This document shows positions 1 through 12,143 of a stretch of DNA of 64,000 nt, piece by piece (position 1 is the stretch's first letter; the number at the start of each line of letters is the position of its first letter). The position numbers and the translations under genes are program-made. The DNA is taken from NCBI GenBank assembly GCA_030734395.1, contig JAUZTG010000016.1, positions 1,240,001 to 1,304,000 of the forward strand. Reading direction: 5' to 3'. The DNA comes from Sarocladium kiliense (lineage: Eukaryota > Ascomycota > Sordariomycetes > Hypocreales > Sarocladiaceae). Below the pieces are notes generated by a model that was not told where the DNA came from, did not search any database, and saw nothing but the letters and a program-made list of their open reading frames with translations.

Positions 1-996
1 ACCGTGCGTTTGTGATGTCACGAGAGTATGACTTGAGAACTTCATTGCTCTTGGCCGGGTCCTCAAAGCGCAAATTGTACGCTTGCTCAAACTCCTCCGC
101 TTGGTCGTTGTCAGAGCCTGACCCGTCATCAGACTCGAAGGCTTTCCACTTGCCACCTTCTTCGGGAACCCAAGCCCTTGCAGCCAAGAAGTTGGACAGG
201 AAGTTCTCAGGGTCCTTGTCCGCGTTCTCAACGTCAATGTTGACAACCTTGGCAACCTTGATCTTGGCTGACCGAGAGGCATGAACTCCCTCTACTTGAG
301 GTGCAGGTGCAGCTGACTCTTTGCGCTTCATGAAACCATCATCACTCTCGGAGTCGGAGTCGCCAGCGTCGCCAGCGGCATGGATCTCTGAGACAATGGA
401 CTTCTTGAGCGCGGCTTGCTCTTCTGCGTAGGTTTGTGGTGGTGCCTCGTCAGCCTCATCATCTGAAGCCCCTATATCTCCGCGCAAAAGCTTTTCTCTT
501 TGGTAGTCCCGCAGTGTGACTGGTTTTGCGACCTTCTCCTTGGGCTTCCCAGTTCCCTCTCCATCCTTCTCGCCTTGAAAGAACGTCACATCCTTGTCGT
601 AGACACGAGGATCTTTGCTTCGGATTGCATTGAGAGTCGCTGAAATCTGGGCATCGAGGTCTTCGGTGGCGAGGAAGCCATCCTCATCTTCGGTTTCGTC
701 GGTTGAGGAAGATTCATCATCGTCGTCTGGTTGGTTCTTGTACTTCTCCTCCACTGTGTATCAAATTTTAGTCGAAGGGCCAATGGTGTAGTCTGGAGCC
801 AACCGGATGTTTTAAATTCTTACTTACGTCTTTGTCTCTCCTCACGCTTCTTGTTGTGCTCCAGACGGCGGGCAAATTCCTCGTCGACCTTGAATCCGTT
901 GTTGAGGGCTGCCCCTCCATCATCGGAATCGGAGTCGCTGTCGTCGAGGAGCTTCCTCTTGCCGTTAAGCTTGGAAGACGTGGGAACTGTCGCCAT
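1..996 (-). CDS. KRI1: KRI1-family ribosome biogenesis protein (3' part outside window)
   Basis: The N-terminal part of a KRI1-like nucleolar protein, needed in yeast for 40S ribosome assembly. The start ATG is at 996; exon 1 is 996-828 and exon 2 runs from 753 off the left edge. The intron has GTAAGT and a CAG acceptor and restores frame exactly. The protein begins with an acidic Ser/Asp stretch (DDSDSDSDDGG), then a basic EARRLEHNKKREER-type region joined to LEEKYKN, then alternating acidic blocks and DPRVYDKDVTFF, an arrangement I recognise from the family. The last residues in view (LKSYSRDITNAR) resemble the conserved 'SYAR' box before the KRI1 core domain. The C-terminus is missing, so intactness cannot be judged. 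Divergent from the Rab gene to the right. Confidence 0.8.
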
Positions 997-1567
997 GGCT
1001 GGTATTCAGTGCGAGTCAGCCAGGTACTGCTGCTGTTTGGTGGCTGCAATCCTGTCCTTGATCAAGAAAGCCTCGTCGGTTTCGCTCCTAAGTGAAGGCG
1101 TCCCTAAGTGCCGCCGTAGGCCGCTGAAACTTTTCTGCTGTCTGGAAATTTTAATGGAGCCACCCCACTAGAGATGCCAGGGACGCCGCCGAAGGAGAGC
1201 TAGAAGGCGGAGCTACGGCGCAACGATTCTCCGGTGTTAGAATCACTGTGGCACATAGTGGGCGACAGTGTGAGTGCCCCACCACAACAGCTTAGCCACG
1301 TCTGGTGCCGCCGCCGGTCTGGTGTGGCTGGGCCTGTGTGAGAGGCGCGGAGGGTTCGTCATCGTACCTTGAGGCGCCACTCGCAGTTGCTGCGTCCGTC
1401 TTCAGTGGATTCGCCTACAGGCTTCCTCTGCGACAACCGGTGGACAACGTATACCCTCATTCCGCAGCCCACGACTACGAGCCCATCGCATCGCTTCCCT
1501 CACCGACAACCCCTTAGCTGACACACCGAACCCCATCGAGGTCTTCCTCTACATATAATTTTCCGCT
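997..1567. other. Divergent intergenic region, KRI1/Rab5
   Basis: 571 bases between two divergent starts, presumably both promoters. A CT-rich stretch and an ATATAA-like sequence lie close to the Rab start. I see no gene. Confidence 0.5.
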
Positions 1568-2410
1568 ATGGCCGACTCAGGCAACACCCCCAAGCCGAGC
1601 AGCAGCGTCAAGCTGGTCCTGCTTGGTGAGGCAGCCGTTGGAAAGGTATACATCTTCGAGGGCCACCTTCGAAGGTAGGACGTAGCTGACCATTCTACAG
1701 TCTTCTCTCGTCCTGCGCTTCGTCAACAACGATTTCCAGGAGAACAAGGAGCCTACTATTGGTGGTATGTTCCCAAACCCGATGATCCCGATGCCCTTGA
1801 CCCGTGGACTAAGATTGCTGGCACAGCGGCCTTCCTCACACAGAAATGCAACTTGCCCAGTCGGACGATCAAATTTGAGATTTGGGATACTGCCGGACAA
1901 GAGCGATTTGCCTCCCTGGCGCCTATGTACTACCGTAATGCCCAGGCCGCCCTTGTCGTCTACGACCTCACCAAGCCCACTTCTCTTATCAAGGCGAAGC
2001 ACTGGGTTGCTGAGCTGCAGCGCCAGGCCTCTCCCGGCATCGTCATTGCTCTTGTCGGAAACAAGCTCGATTTGACCAGCGACTCCGCTGACTCTGCCTC
2101 ACCAGCCGAAGGTGGGGAGGGTGATGATGATGGTGATGATTCGGGCGATGCGCGCAAGGTTTCGACTGAGGAGGCTAAGGCATATGCTGAAGAAGAGAGC
2201 TTGCTGTTCTTCGAGACCAGTGCTAAGACTGGCCACAACGTCACCGAGGTTTTCACTGCTATTGCGAACGCCATTCCCGAGACATCCCTCAAGAGCACAC
2301 GGGGTGCAGGCGCAGGTGCAGGTGGTGCGAGCAGAGCTGGCGAAGAGCAGCAGAGGGTGCAGTTGGGCGCACCTAGGGAAGGTGGTGCCAAGGATGGTTG
2401 TGCATGTTAA
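1568..2410 (+). CDS. Rab5-type small GTPase (Ypt5/Vps21 family)
   Basis: Rab GTPase of early endosomes, acting in vesicle tethering and fusion. Exons are 1568-1645, 1701-1764 and 1827-2410, giving 241 residues. Visible motifs: P-loop GEAAVGKSS across the first intron, switch I region with TIGAAF, switch II WDTAGQERFASLAPMYYRNA (Rab5 signature), NKLD at about 126-129, ETSAK near the end, and a C-terminal Cys-Ala-Cys for geranylgeranylation. Odd feature: after NKLDLT there is an acidic, Ser/Asp-rich insertion of about 25 residues (around 132-156) before ARKVSTEEA, in the loop before helix 4. Rab5 is preferred over Rab7/Rab11 because of the AAFLTQ and MYYRNAQAA segments. Confidence 0.92.
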
Positions 2411-3127
2411 CCGGCCTGGGGAGGCGGAGGGGGCTTCATGGGGCCTTGCGAAACGGACAGAAGCATTTCAGCGATGACCTGGTGAGAGGAAGCATGCCGT
2501 GATACAGAGTTCACGTTGAAGGCTGAGTGAGAAGCTGCAAAGAGGTGCACCTTGGAGTCCATATTACGTGTTTTATCTGTTTTTCTTTTTGTTAAAGCAG
2601 TACCCATAGTGTAGTTCTGATTTGATCTTAATTCTACCTACCATCAGTCTCGCATGCTCCATGGCGACTGTGTAATCATGGGTATCATCATGTAGGCAAA
2701 TGACGATGCGCCACGAAGCCATCCACAAATCGTACACAAACCTGCCTTGGCTTCTCAAAATGCTCATAGCTAGAAATGTCGCCCTTGAAACTTTAATAGA
2801 TAGGATGTTCGTCAACTGTTGGCGTGTACAATAACTAGCACGTGACCCTCAGCTACCAAAGGCGACCTGGGTATTGCGATCCACCTCACTTTTTTCCTTC
2901 GCGGCGCGTCAACCGATTCACACCCACTTCCTCTACCCCCATTCCTCCCTCACAACTTGATTCATCGCCGGGATCTCGTTTGCTGTAATCAATGACTACT
3001 TGAACAACCCGAGTGTTGCCTGCACGAGTCCCTCGCGCTCGTGGGGCGACTTCGTATACTGCTTTTCGACAATCGTTAGCTCGCTTCACCATCCACGGGA
3101 GGTGCCTGCGACTCCAGTGCATCAGGC
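2411..3127. other. Intergenic
   Basis: 717 bases holding the 3' region of the Rab gene and the promoter of the RING gene. No supportable gene. Confidence 0.5.
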
Positions 3128-5940
3128 ATGGCTACGTCGCTCACAGAGGCTCAAGTTGAGCTCATAAAGTATGTACACTGCGAAGCTCTCATTTGTTTCG
3201 TCAAACCCAGTACTTACCTCAGAACCAGCTCACTTGCGCCTGATGACATCCCGATCAAGCTGCGATGCGCAATCTGCAGCAAGCTCGCCGTCAATGCATG
3301 CCGACTTCCCTGCTGCGAACAAGCAATCTGCGAGACATGTCAGTACCTCGCTGAAGTGTATAAGACTAGCGCATAACTGACAGACTTGCTAGGTCACTCG
3401 AATCTTCCCGGTGCATGTCCCATATGCGAGCACTCTCCGCTATCGGCCGAGGACTGCAACCCTAACAAGTCCCTACGAACCACGATCAAGGTCTTCATCA
3501 GGACTGCTGAGAAGAAGCGCGAGGCCGCACGAGCGCAAGAGGCCAAAGATTCAGCTCCGAACACTCCCGTCGAGGCTCGAAAGCCATCAGTGTCAGGCTC
3601 GATCGCGCCAGAAACGCCTGTGAAGGAAGCTTCGGAGCACCCCGAGAAGCCGCCAGAGCAGCATACGGCGCATGATGCACATGAAGAGATGAAGAATGAG
3701 TCGCAAGACGCGCCGAAGGTCCGTTGGAACCCCTGCATCCTGCTCGGAGCTGCTTGCTAATGTGCATTGGAACAGGCTGCGCAACCGTATCACGTAGAGC
3801 CAGGCACTGAGGCCGAGAATATTGCGACTGGAGACGAACAGCCGAATAATGACCAACAACTTGTCGAAGGCGTGGAGGCCGACCAGAACGTGGCTAGCGA
3901 AGAGCAGGGGGCTGACAACCAAGAAGGCGAGGATAACGCGGACTCGATGAATGGCGGCTATAACAATATGAACTATGGCGGTGGTTCAGGAGATTTCAAT
4001 CAGATGCAGATGATGATGGCCATGCAAAACGGCATGAACCCCAGTGCATTTGGTGGCTTTCCAATGATGGGTATGTTTGATGCTTTGCTTCTGACCTTTA
4101 CGCCCAGGTGCTGACCATTACGACAGGGATGCCCGGAATGAACATGGATCCAATGCAAATGCAGAACATGTACATGAACGGTGGCTTCCAAGGCATGGGG
4201 ATGAACGGCATGGGCAGTTTCGGAGGAGGTTTTGGCCAAGGCTCCAATAACTGGAACAACGGTTCTCAGCAGTGGAATTTCGACCAGAATAATTACAATC
4301 AAATTGGTGCTGGCACGGGCGCTGGTGATTTCGGAGGCTTTAACTCAGGGTTCCAGTCAGGCTACAGCAACAATCAAGGTAATTATGGCCACTTCAATGA
4401 TTACCGCCGTGGCTTTGGAAGAGGCCGCGGTCGTGGCCGAGGCTTCTATGGCGGCTATGGTCGAGGCGGTTATCAGCAGTATGGTGGTGTTGGTAACGCA
4501 CCTTATCAGGAGCAAGGCCGTTTCCCTCACCAACCACAGGGCCAGAATCAATTGACCCAGCAGCAACAAAACGATGGTTCAGATGCCCAGAAGCAGACTG
4601 ATGACCTTGGCCGCGATGTTCCTCGCAATGCAGAGGATGGTCAGGACGAAGCAGGTCCACAGGATTCAAGTGCAGTAGCTTCTCATGAGACTGCTGGATC
4701 AGGAGCCGCTGGTCCTAGCAGCAATGGTCCATCCGCTATCCCATCCGTGCTCTCCGCCCCTGATGTGCCTCTTAACGCCCCGAAGGGCCCTAAAGCCATG
4801 CGCCAGGGCTTGCCAAATACCAGTTTGCATCATTTGCGCGCGCGAGGATATCAGGTTCCTGGAGGTCCTGCCAGTGTTGGTCACGGGTCGCAGAGTGGTA
4901 GCCGACCACACACACCACAACATGGTTACCAGCCAGATGCAAACCATGCCTCCGAGAGTAACACGCCTAAGAGGCATGATGACCAAGGCAATGACACGTA
5001 TGATCAGGATAGAGGACGGTCTGCCTCCAGGAGCTACGAAAGACAGGAAGATGATCGACAGACAAGGTCTAGGTCGGAGAGGAGCCGATCGCGTAGCCGT
5101 GAGCATAGAAGCTCACGTCGACATCGGCGACACAGATCCGAGTCCGCGAACGATGACGGCGCAAACGAGCACCACCGAAAGAAGTACCGCAGCAGCAAAC
5201 GATCCTCACACTACGAAGATGATGGCGAGGAAGACGAGTACGCTTCACGATCGAGGGAGCAGAAGGCGAGTGATAGGTCAAGGTCACAGTCAGCATCGGC
5301 AGACGAATCAAGGAGATCGAGCCACCGGAGCAGACGGGATCGAGAGCGTGACCGCAGAGATAAGGACCGGGACAGGCATCGAGACCGCGACCGTGATGAT
5401 GATCGAAAGAAGTCTTCGAGCCACAGATCACACCGGGACCGAGATTATGAGTCTTCATCAAGACGACGAGACAGAGACAAAGATCGCGATCGAGACCGTG
5501 ACCGGCGACGAGACCGTGATCGCCGTGAACGGCACCGCGACGACGACCGTGAGGACAGGTCCACGGCAGACAACAGCCGAAGACACTCCATCGCCGACGA
5601 CACCTCAGCCACTCCGCAAGACTTCAAGCCTCCAAGTGGGCCCCGCGGGTTCGACATCAAAGGCTCCAGCTCACGAAGCACTACTACCGGCACGAAGGAT
5701 GTCCATACGTTGGAGCGGGAGGCGAGGGATCGTGAAAGGTTGCTGAAGGAGGCGCAGAGGATGGCTGGTATGGCAGGGAGGAGAGGGAGCGCTGGAGGAT
5801 CGAGGAAGAGAGGGAGGGAAGATGGTGATGATGCTGGAGGGGGAAGGAAGAGTCGGAGGTCGAGTAGGAGAGATGACGGTGGTGAAGATGAACGGGTGAG
5901 GCGAGGAGAAGAAGAGAGGGAGGAGAGTCGATGGGATTGA
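3128..5940 (+). CDS. RBBP6-like RING finger protein with Arg/Ser-Asp-rich tail
   Basis: About 867 residues in five exons: 3128-3168, about 3211-3338, 3393-3718, 3776-4070 and 4127-5940. The second exon could also begin at 3223 or 3229, since all three acceptors keep frame. The RING reads CAICSKLAVNACRLPCCEQ...CETC|H...CPICEH, with the intron inside the Cys-His pair, and resembles the RING of RBBP6/Mpe1, a cleavage and polyadenylation factor and ubiquitin ligase. The RBBP6 N-terminal DWNN ubiquitin-like domain is absent. Then follow a Met/Gly/Asn-rich region, an RGRGRGR patch (about 4420-4470, RGG-like) and a long RS/RD/ER-dipeptide tail (about 5010-5560). This composition fits a nuclear RNA-processing factor. 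The function beyond RING is inferred. Confidence 0.75.
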
Positions 5941-6457
5941 GGAGTGGTGGATACGAGGCTTGTTGTTGCTCCTGTGTCGTTGGGGGTTGCTGGATAATCT
6001 GCTATGATGATGAGATGGAAGATACCAACCCTCATCTCGACTCTCAACTATACAGGAGATTGGGGACGAAGCTGGACGTCCTCCTCCTTAGACATGTACT
6101 TTACCAGAAGAGATGGTAGCCATCACCCGGCATAACAAGCTAGAGGCAAATACAGCCAAACCTTTCAACAATGCTTATTGTAAAATTTCAAACCGAAAGC
6201 CCTGAAGATGATCAGAGATCTTGTGAAGGTCCCTTGGCTCGGTGTAAGTGTCTGTAGTTGAGTCCCACGCAACCGCTGGTGACGCCCGGTTGCTGTTTTC
6301 CGAGGCGAGGCTAAAAGGTTGACGCCCCTCACTTACACCAACATCTATATCATCGCTTGTCGTGATCCCAGTTCTTCTTCGCACACAGCATATAACAAGC
6401 TTACTGAAAATACCTTGCCAACTCCTTACTAAAACATTCATCTCACAGCAGCTCAAG
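5941..6457. other. Intergenic
   Basis: 517 bases between tandem + strand genes. An open frame continues upstream of the EthD ATG to 6362, discussed there. Nothing else seen. Confidence 0.45.
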
Positions 6458-6955
6458 ATGGCTGACCAGCAACCAACTCCGACTGCTCAAGCAGACCAGG
6501 AAGAGCAGACTCAAGCCCACCCCCAAGACCAACAACAAAAACAAGAAGAACCAAAACTCTACACATCCATCTCCTTCCTGAAAAAACGTCCCGACATCTC
6601 CCACGCCCAATTCTACCACCACTGGTCCAAAGTCCACGGTCCCCTCGCCCTCCCTTGGATGAAACGCCACGGCTTCCGCTCCTACACCCAATACCACACC
6701 CATCCATCGCTCAATGCTCCCGGCGTCTTCGCCCCCATCGGACCGGAGAATCCAGAGGGTAGGGATGTAGATATTTTGAGAGGTTATGATGGCGCGGCGG
6801 TGGTGGAGGTGGATTCTTTGGAGGCATTTCAGAGGGCATTTGAGGATGAGTACTACAAGAAGGTGATTGCGGAGGATGAGAAGTTATTTTTGGATAAGGA
6901 GTCTGGGGTTTTGAGGACGAGGGCAGAGGCGAAGAAGATATTGAAGCTGCTGTGA
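6458..6955 (+). CDS. EthD-domain protein (dimeric alpha-beta barrel)
   Basis: A 165-residue single-exon protein starting at an ATG in a strong context (CAAGATGG). It has a Gln-rich N-terminus, then the EthD core: YTSISFLKKRPDISHAQFYHHWSKVHGPL, typical of the family, with a later conserved Tyr/Asp segment and the final YYKKVIAEDEKLFLD. EthD proteins are dimeric ferredoxin-like folds; some fungal members act in polyketide tailoring and others have no known role. The same frame is open to an ATG at 6362, which would add 32 residues with a basic, hydroxylated, presequence-like composition. A mitochondrial isoform from the upstream ATG is possible but unproved. Confidence 0.82.
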   Translation: MADQQPTPTAQADQEEQTQAHPQDQQQKQEEPKLYTSISFLKKRPDISHAQFYHHWSKVHGPLALPWMKRHGFRSYTQYHTHPSLNAPGVFAPIGPENPEGRDVDILRGYDGAAVVEVDSLEAFQRAFEDEYYKKVIAEDEKLFLDKESGVLRTRAEAKKILKLL

Positions 6956-7449
6956 GTGGCCTTCTGGTGGATCAATGTACGTGGTGGAAGACTTTGAACA
7001 AGCTTGGGATGAGTTTGTGTTGATGGTGTTGAAAGAAGCATCATGGCTACAACCCAAATAGCTTCCTCTCCTCCCCAAGATCCCTCTCTCTACCATCTCA
7101 CGAGCATGTGGAAGTATGGACTTTGAATCCTCATCACTCATTCACACAGCATAAACATGAAAACGCCACAGATGCTCCCCTCCTCCATGCATTTCCTTTA
7201 TCCTCTTTTCATTCATCATCCTTCCTTGAAACATCCCACCTGTATCCTGCAATCCTCGTTCTGTGCGTCCTTTTCGACAAAGGTTGTCGTGGTATATATG
7301 TGATATGTGCGTGTCTGCGTGCATGTGGGTGAAATGCTTGCCGTGACGTAGGGAAAAAGAAGAATTGACAAAAAGTCCAGCAAAATCAAGAAAATCACAC
7401 CAATTTTGGTTACTTTCAGAGTCTCCCCTGTTCTTCTCGCCGGAGACTT
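6956..7449. other. Convergent intergenic region
   Basis: 494 bases between converging 3' ends of the EthD gene and PIK1. CT/AT-rich, no gene seen. Confidence 0.5.
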
Positions 7450-10400
7450 CTAGTAGATGCCTTGAGTCCTGTACTGGAACGTGTCGTACCTATCAAAGTA
7501 ATTGTCAGCCTGTTATCACTAGAGGGAACGTAAAGGGCAGCACTCACAGCCGGGTATAGTAGCTGCCAAAGGACTTAGCCACCAGATCATCCACGAATTG
7601 TTCCGCCTCATCTGCGCTGAGATGCAGCTGGAACCGCTGCCGCAACGTGCTCGTTACAGTCGCCACTCCAACTGAAAAGCACGGCATCTTGGAGTCGAGG
7701 CCCATCATAGCCACCAAGTCAATAATATTATCTGCAGACCGGCGGAGAGCTGTTTGAACTTGGTCAGTACTGCGGTTAGATGCTTATTTCTTAATCTTTG
7801 GCACATACCTTGGAAAGCCTGTTTGCATAGCTGCTTATAGTCCTCGTACTCAGGCGAACCCAGTCCTCCAAGCACATCCACATACTCGTGCGTCAGCTTG
7901 AACGGCGCAGCCTCGAATCCCACCGAACCCGGCGAATTTGACAGCATGAATCCGAAATCAATGTGAATGATGTGTCCTTCGCTGTCAATGAGCACATTGC
8001 CATTGTGCCTATCCTTCAGCTGCAGAACATATGATATCATGCTGTACGCTGCAAGAGACCTCTTGAACGCATCCACACCTGCCTTGAACGGCTCACTGTC
8101 CGGCTGCCCGAAGGCTTTGACGAAGTGATCCCTCAATGTTGCGATCCTTTGTCTTGGGTTTTGCCCAGACTCGATGGACGCAAGTGTCAAGCTGCGCTTC
8201 AGTGAGTGCAGTGAGACACCGTTTGTGATAGTCTCAATAAGACCAGATGACTCGCCCGTGACAAGGATTCGCATCCTCTTCACCCAAACATCAATCTTAG
8301 CATCAACCCAGATTTTATGGCAAACGTCAATGAGTTGACAGGCAAACGCCTCTTGCCGGAGGTCTGCGCCTGTCTTGACAATGACGCTCACAAGATCCCA
8401 ATTCTTCATCCAGCCGTACGGTGAGGACTTGCGCACACGCTCCTTCTTAGCTTCCCAGGCTTCACCGAAGACTGCTGCGCTGGGGTCGTCACGGTCACCT
8501 CTGCGCTGCACACCACCGGTCTTGAAGTCATTTTCCATCCTCTCTCGTCCTGCGCTGGCGTTGATAGCAGGGTCGATGGACGCATCATCTTCCAGGTCAG
8601 GGTTCGGACTAGTTACGGCTGTGTTGGAGGTCGTTTTGGCGATGATTGTGTCGAAGGTCGGCCCTTGATCTTCTGTTTCGAAGCTTTGCTCTTCCAGACT
8701 TTGCATGCTAGCAATGATCTTAGCTCGGATCGCAGCAACTTCGTGCTTTGGACGCCTGCCGCTGTTCGCCTCAAGCTGTGCAAGCATTTGCGATGCTGTC
8801 CTCATGTGCGTTGCCAAAGCAGAGAAATCAGGCTGATCAACAGCTGTTGGCCTTGGGAGGGTCAAGGTCATCTTTCGTGCGGGGCCGGGACTGCTGGACC
8901 TGGAGTTATACTGCCCAGACGTGCGAGGTGTCGCAGCGTCGAGTGTCGTGGATGATGTTGTTGCGCCACTTGATAACCTCAGTGTGCTGCTTGAAGCATG
9001 GCTTTTCGATGTAAATCGTGGCGTTGACGGCTCGTCGTCAAAGGGCTTCAGCATAGGTGAGCTTCCAAGGTCACCCGATACAGGCTCAAAGACACTGTCA
9101 ATGACAGGATCAGGTGTCTTCACCTCTTGAGCCTGGGCAGCAGCTAGCCTCGGTGCATCTGAGGTCAGATCAAATAACCGTTTCGCATTGTCTCCCTCAC
9201 TCATCAACGTGGCCAGCAGCCGCTGATTGTCAGCTGTCTCTGGATCAAACGTGAAATCTTCCCGCAGAACCTCCACCATCATCAGATACGGCACCTTCTC
9301 AGCGCTGTTGAGTACGGTGGATTCTGCAGGGTTCAGGCGCATGATCCTATGGTGCTGGCTCTTGCCGGGCGACCCATTGATTAGTGTCGGCGGACAAATG
9401 ACAGGAATATCCACCTCTGCAGGCAAGTCCTGGGAGATCAATGCAAGCTCAGCCCTGAGTGCGCTCAGGCGCGCTGGCTTCGGTACAACGACGAGTCTGT
9501 TCGAGATCCCTTCGAGCGCTGTCAAGAAGGCGGTCTGCGAGCGGAAGTAGTGTTGCCGGAGAAGCCGGGTCTTCTGCAGCGGTGAGAGGTCGCTTGGAGT
9601 CATCACAGCTTTTGAGTGGTGATGGGAGTGCCTTCTATGGATGCTCTCGCCCGGCCGTGGAACAATGCCTGCTGATACTGGCGTGGAGGGACGCGTGTGG
9701 ACTTTTGGGGAGGGTAAAGGTAGTGATGCAGAGCTCAGTCGAGCCTCGAGAGATCTCATCTCCAGTGCTGAAGGTCTCGTATGTGGAACATCCGAATCCC
9801 GAGGTTTCGTGACTGTCGTCGTAGGAACCGCTGAGCGCGGTGTCCGTGGTCGTGTTCCCTCCTGCTGATTCGCATCAGGCGCACTTGATACTCTCCCCTC
9901 CTTTGTCCTCCTCGAGCGCGAACTCAGTGCCGTCACAGTTTTCGCCCGAGCCGGAGGTTTAGGAACGTCTGCCACTTCAATCGCTGTCTCAGCCAATGCC
10001 AGGGGTTGAGGCTTCCGAGCCTGCGCAACAGCCAAGGGTCCAGCCCATTGCGGGATCATAGGAAGAGCTACACTGGCGAGGACGAAACTGGAGAGCACAG
10101 TGACAGGCAAAATATTCTCCTTAATCTTGTCATGACGCGCCGCGTCCGCGAGTCCGAAGACAATGTGCTGAACTTTGTTATAGACTCTTCGGCATGTTTG
10201 AAAGGCGCCTGTAGCAGGATTCGCGGCGAGGTCGTGGAGATACGTCTGAAAGAGCCAGAAGGTCTGGAAATCGAGGTCAGCTTGCCACCCGGAGACTTTC
10301 GTTCGAGGCTTCAGGGACATACCAGCAGCGCGGCAGTCACAGACTCCTCACATAAATCAAGGAGGAACTCCTCCAGAGCCATTGACTCGTTGTCGACGCT

Positions 10401-10714
10401 GATTATGAGATGGCATAGTTGCGGAAGGAAGAATTCGATATCCTCGTACGGAAACTGTCGGAGCTTGTTGCACAGCACATAGTGAATCCCGACATGGTCG
10501 GCGTATCGTCTAGATCAAGAAAGATCACAGCTGATTAGCAACGGTCGCTCCCGGGTCGTTCCGGACTGCCAGGTTCATGATCCTTTGCAAGATCGCCTAT
10601 TTGCATTGCGAGGGGCAAGCGTGGGCTGACTCACGAGAGGTACGAGACAGAGAGGAAGGGATTCGAGTTGAAGACGTCCGACTCAAGGAACCGCTGGAGC
10701 AGGTCCCACGACAT
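7450..10714 (-). CDS. PIK1: Phosphatidylinositol 4-kinase, PIK1/PI4K-beta type
   Basis: Makes PtdIns4P from phosphatidylinositol and ATP at Golgi membranes, an essential step in secretion. The protein is 987 residues in five exons: 10714-10635, 10509-10323, 10263-7809, 7749-7548 and 7489-7450; all junctions are GT-AG and in phase. The N-terminus carries the lipid-kinase-unique helical region (FLPQLCHLI...). The middle is a long Ser/Pro/Thr-rich linker. The C-terminal kinase domain shows VIVKTGADLRQEAFACQLI, the catalytic loop LKDRHNGN, and IDFGF of the activation loop. The terminus, YDTFQYRTQGIY, matches the family. PIK1 rather than STT4 is chosen from the short length and the N-terminal domain. 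Confidence 0.95.
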
Positions 10715-11242
10715 TGGGCGAGCTTTGGTATGCGCCTGCCTCTATCTCTCTCTGTCCTTACTGCCTTTTGACTTCTTCTCGGATATATATGTTGTTCAAC
10801 GCGCTTTGGTGTCAACGGACGTGGTGGGTGGGATAGCTTCGGTAAGGTCGACGTCTGCAAAGAATCGGGGGCCAGAGTGCCTCATCTATGCGTAGAGGAA
10901 AGCGAAGGTGAGGACGGAAGTGATCGAGGAAAAGACAGCGACGGGTTGAATTGACGGGGAGCTTCGCATGGCGACACTGAAGCGATGCCGGGGAAAAGGA
11001 GGGGCGGTCGAGGAGGAGCTTCAGGGAGGTGAAAGCGTAATGGTACGTCGTCGAGGCTGAAACGAATGGATCGATCGTCTCGTCGTGAAGAATGCGAAAG
11101 CGACAGACGATAGAGTCTAAGTTCGATGAATGGTGGAGGCTGGAGGCTGCTTCGGTCGGTAGTTGCTGGCTTCGAGGTGTTGCAAAGGAGGCGACGGGTA
11201 GTGGTGGAGATGGTTTGAAGCTGATGGTGGTGGTGTCAACCT

Positions 11243-11266
11243 GTCCAGTCCAGTCCAGTCCAGTCC
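11243..11266. repeat. Tandem GTCCA repeat, about 4.8 copies
   Basis: Perfect 5-base tandem repeat in the region upstream of PIK1. Five-base units shift frame, so this is not coding repeat structure. Confidence 0.9.
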
Positions 11267-11387
11267 CTCCTGCTCCACGTTCCACTACCACCGCCAACGC
11301 CGAGGCAGGCCGCTCTCTTCCTCAGAAACCCTCCAGAACACCATGCACAATTCCTTCCCCCATTACTGAACTCTAACATTATCCTTA

Positions 11388-11419
11388 TTTTTTTTTTAGA
11401 AAAAAAAAAAAAAAAAAAA
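11388..11419. repeat. Poly(T)-poly(A) tract
   Basis: Ten T, then AG, then twenty A: an inverted homopolymer arrangement. It could act as a nucleosome-excluding promoter element, or be the A-tail scar of an inserted transcript; no target duplication is evident. Confidence 0.8.
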
Positions 11420-12143
11420 GAATGTTTGGTCAAACGTGCTGTAATAACCAAGACCCAGTCATTCCGGAGGTTTAGAGAGCCGTAGTCGGAAGAGAGCCAC
11501 TCACTCGAGTCTGCCTCTGTCTCGGAGCCAAGATGCCGTGAAAAGATGCTTGCTTGAATGCCAAGAAAAGGGGCAGACAGGGCGGAGAAATTCTTCAACG
11601 AGGATCTAAAAGGAGGCAGGAAAAGCAGAACGAAGTTTCAGATCATACAATTGTCTATTTTTGTTCTTTTGCTCAAGCTCAATCTTGCCTTCTCCGTGAC
11701 GATTAAGCCCTGCAGGGGTGAGAAAGGTGAGGTATCTAAGTGCCAATCACCATACCAGCGCTACTGTCACGCTACATACCATGAACCGGGTCGTGGAACA
11801 CAAACATGAATTATTGGTATACCGACATGTCAAACACGAGCAGGATCAGAGTGACGATAGAACGTATCGTAATGTTGCTAACTCTCGAGGGCCAGCACGA
11901 TATACATCCTTGCCTCCATCCATCCATCCATCATCACCAGGTACAAAGGTATTCAGACGAGGTCGCCATCGGGCTCGTGCTCCTCAACGCCAGCTCCATA
12001 GCCATGTATGCCTAGAGATAATAATCTTCATGTCCCATTTTGCAAAATCGAAACGCCAGTCATGATCTCATCCGTCGCACCGCCCCGATCCATTACGCCA
12101 GACAAAGATCCGCCATCACGCAAACTTCCAACTCAGTCATCCT

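Larger units (their letters stand above)
10715..12143. other. Intergenic with simple repeats upstream of PIK1
   Basis: 1.4 kb between the PIK1 start and the BUR6 stop. A minus-strand open frame (10812-11297) has no coding look and probably lies in the PIK1 leader/promoter. It includes a CAGTC tandem repeat and a T10/A20 tract, listed separately. Confidence 0.5.

Noticed and set aside
10812..11297. 161-codon minus-strand frame upstream of PIK1
   Set aside because: Crosses the tandem repeat, has leader-like composition and resembles no protein; taken as PIK1 5' region.
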